Assembly (NCBI GenBank): GCA_002422745.1
Contig: DITH01000097.1
Location: 1-5,942, forward strand
Length of the DNA stretch: 5,942 bases
Direction of reading: 5' to 3'
Origin: Alphaproteobacteria bacterium UBA6189
GTDB lineage: Bacteria > Pseudomonadota > Alphaproteobacteria > Rickettsiales > UBA3002
The stretch's first letter is position 1; each line of letters starts with the position of its first letter. Position numbers and translations under genes: made by a program. The notes below the pieces were generated by a model. That model was not told the DNA's origin and did not search any database. It saw only the letters and a list, made by a program, of their open reading frames with translations. Positions 4,858-5,942 of this stretch are shown here, in pieces.

Positions 4858-5942
4858 TTATGCAGCTTCTTCGGGGGCGGGAATCAGCCCGGCGATTTCG
4901 CGGGCAATGGTAGCAGCGCCTTCGAGCCGCGCGGTTTCATCGGGCAATTCCTGGGCGATGAACAGGGTTTGGTCGGCGCGCAGCTTCATGCGGCTGCCCT
5001 GGCGAGTCATGTGAGCAAGTAACGCCTCGGGTGCCGGGAATTTATTGTGGCGGAAGGCCAGCACGATGCCTTTTGGCCCGGCATCGAGCCGCGCGATACA
5101 GCCCTGCTTGCAAATAATTTTGACCCGAATGGTGCTGAGGAAGTGCTCGACCTCGGGTGCTAGTGGCCCAAACCGGTCGACCAGCTCAGCGGCAAAACTT
5201 TCTAGCGCTGCCTCGTCTTTCAACGCGGCGGCACGGCGGTAGAGGCTGAGCCGCAGGCTTAAATCCTCGATATAGCTTTCCGGAATAAATACCGACGTGC
5301 CCAGATTGATCTGCGGTGACCAATCATCGAGCGGTTCGTCGGTATCGTGGCGTGCGCCGGGGATGCGTTTACGGCGCAGTTCGGCCACCGCTTCTTCCAG
5401 CATACTCTGATACAGCTCGATCCCCACCTCTTTGATATGGCCCGATTGTTCCTCGCCCAACAAATTGCCGAAGCCGCGAATATCCATATCGTGGCTGGCC
5501 AGCTGGAACCCGGCACCGAGGCTGTCGAGCTGCTGCATTACTTCCAACCGACGCTCAGCATTCTTCGATAGCAGGCGGTGGTGGGGCAGGGTGAAATAGG
5601 CGTAGGCGCGGGTTTTTGACCGGCCGACGCGCCCGCGCAGCTGATAGAGCTGTGACAGGCCGAACAAATGGCTGCGGTCGATAATCATGGTGTTGGCGGT
5701 GGGAATATCGATGCCGGATTCGATGATGGTGGTGGAAAGCAGCACATCGTATTTGCCGTCGTAAAATGCGTTCATGATTTTATCGAGCGCGCCGGGCGCC
5801 ATTTGCCCATGGGCGGTGGCAATTTTGATTTCCGGTACCAGTTCGCGAAGTTTTGCTTCCAGCTCCGCCATGTATTTGACCCGCGGGGTGACATAAAAGC
5901 TTTTGCCGCCACGATGGTGCTCGCGCAGCAACGCTTCGCGGA
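4858..5942 (-). CDS. mfd: transcription-repair coupling factor Mfd, C-terminal part
   Basis: Mfd is a DNA translocase that removes RNA polymerase stalled at lesions and recruits UvrA. The gene runs off the right edge; the last 360 residues are present, about a third of the usual 1100-1200. The first visible residues, REALLREHHRGGKSFYVTPRV, belong to the second RecA-like motor domain. Then come ATAHGQM, LLSTTIIESGIDIPTANTMII (motif V, about 67-87) and QLYQLRGRVGRSK (motif VI, about 98-109). The TRG region follows, LGAGFQLASHDMDIRGFGNLLGEEQSGH (about 141-168), which separates Mfd from RecG when combined with the C-terminal D7 domain seen here from about residue 205 (QINLGTSVFIPESYIEDLSLRLSLYRR). 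The end is AEEAP-like (IPAPEEAA) and stops with TAA at 4858. The UvrB-like and RNA polymerase-binding domains would be outside the window. No frameshift or motif loss is visible. Confidence 0.95.
   Translation of the reverse strand, partial: REALLREHHRGGKSFYVTPRVKYMAELEAKLRELVPEIKIATAHGQMAPGALDKIMNAFYDGKYDVLLSTTIIESGIDIPTANTMIIDRSHLFGLSQLYQLRGRVGRSKTRAYAYFTLPHHRLLSKNAERRLEVMQQLDSLGAGFQLASHDMDIRGFGNLLGEEQSGHIKEVGIELYQSMLEEAVAELRRKRIPGARHDTDEPLDDWSPQINLGTSVFIPESYIEDLSLRLSLYRRAAALKDEAALESFAAELVDRFGPLAPEVEHFLSTIRVKIICKQGCIARLDAGPKGIVLAFRHNKFPAPEALLAHMTRQGSRMKLRADQTLFIAQELPDETARLEGAATIAREIAGLIPAPEEAA

Noticed and set aside
4858..5942. RecG as the identity of the helicase fragment
   Set aside because: The TRG motif is shared with RecG, but the long D7-type C-terminal domain after it and the ESGIDIPTANTMIIDR motif are those of Mfd.

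Overview
The window looks like a chromosomal piece of a moderately GC-rich (by eye, not counted) Gram-negative bacterium, most likely an alphaproteobacterium. The basis is the style of three proteins: a ParE carrying HPKFPKKSALEVILTTLHAGGKF-type segments, a PstS-like binding protein with an SGTRDAF segment, and a typical Mfd C-terminus. I cannot name a genus. No tRNA, rRNA, CRISPR, insertion sequence or phage gene was seen.

Layout, left to right. (1) Positions 1-516, + strand: the 3' part of a PstS-like phosphate-binding protein gene, cut by the left edge. (2) Positions 490-807, - strand: a 105-aa protein I do not recognise, whose stop overlaps the convergent end of the pstS-like gene by 27 bp inside a GC-rich inverted repeat. 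(3) Positions 807-2801, - strand: a complete parE (topoisomerase IV subunit B), whose stop codon overlaps the start of the 105-aa gene (TGATG). (4) Positions 2853-4310, - strand: a 485-aa, His-rich, four-helix membrane protein with two C-terminal His-motif beta domains of a kind I associate with copper/metal proteins. (5) Positions 4322-4759 (or 4771), - strand: an unrecognised 145-149 aa soluble protein, 11 bp upstream of the membrane protein gene. (6) Positions 4858-5942, - strand: the C-terminal 360 residues of Mfd, cut by the right edge.

The five minus-strand genes run in one direction: mfd, unknown 145 aa, His-rich membrane protein, parE, unknown 105 aa. The housekeeping genes mfd and parE flank a two-gene accessory unit. 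In the 98-bp gap between mfd and that unit there is a perfect TATAAT -10 element, overlapped by a perfect 7-bp-arm palindrome ATACCCG-CA-CGGGTAT. This resembles the TACCC...GGGTA operators of CsoR/RcnR-family metal sensors. With the His-rich downstream protein, it suggests a small metal-responsive (perhaps copper) operon made of two little-described proteins. This is the most interesting signal in the window; the metal link is inference. parE may have its own promoter placed so close to its ATG that the mRNA would be leaderless or nearly so.
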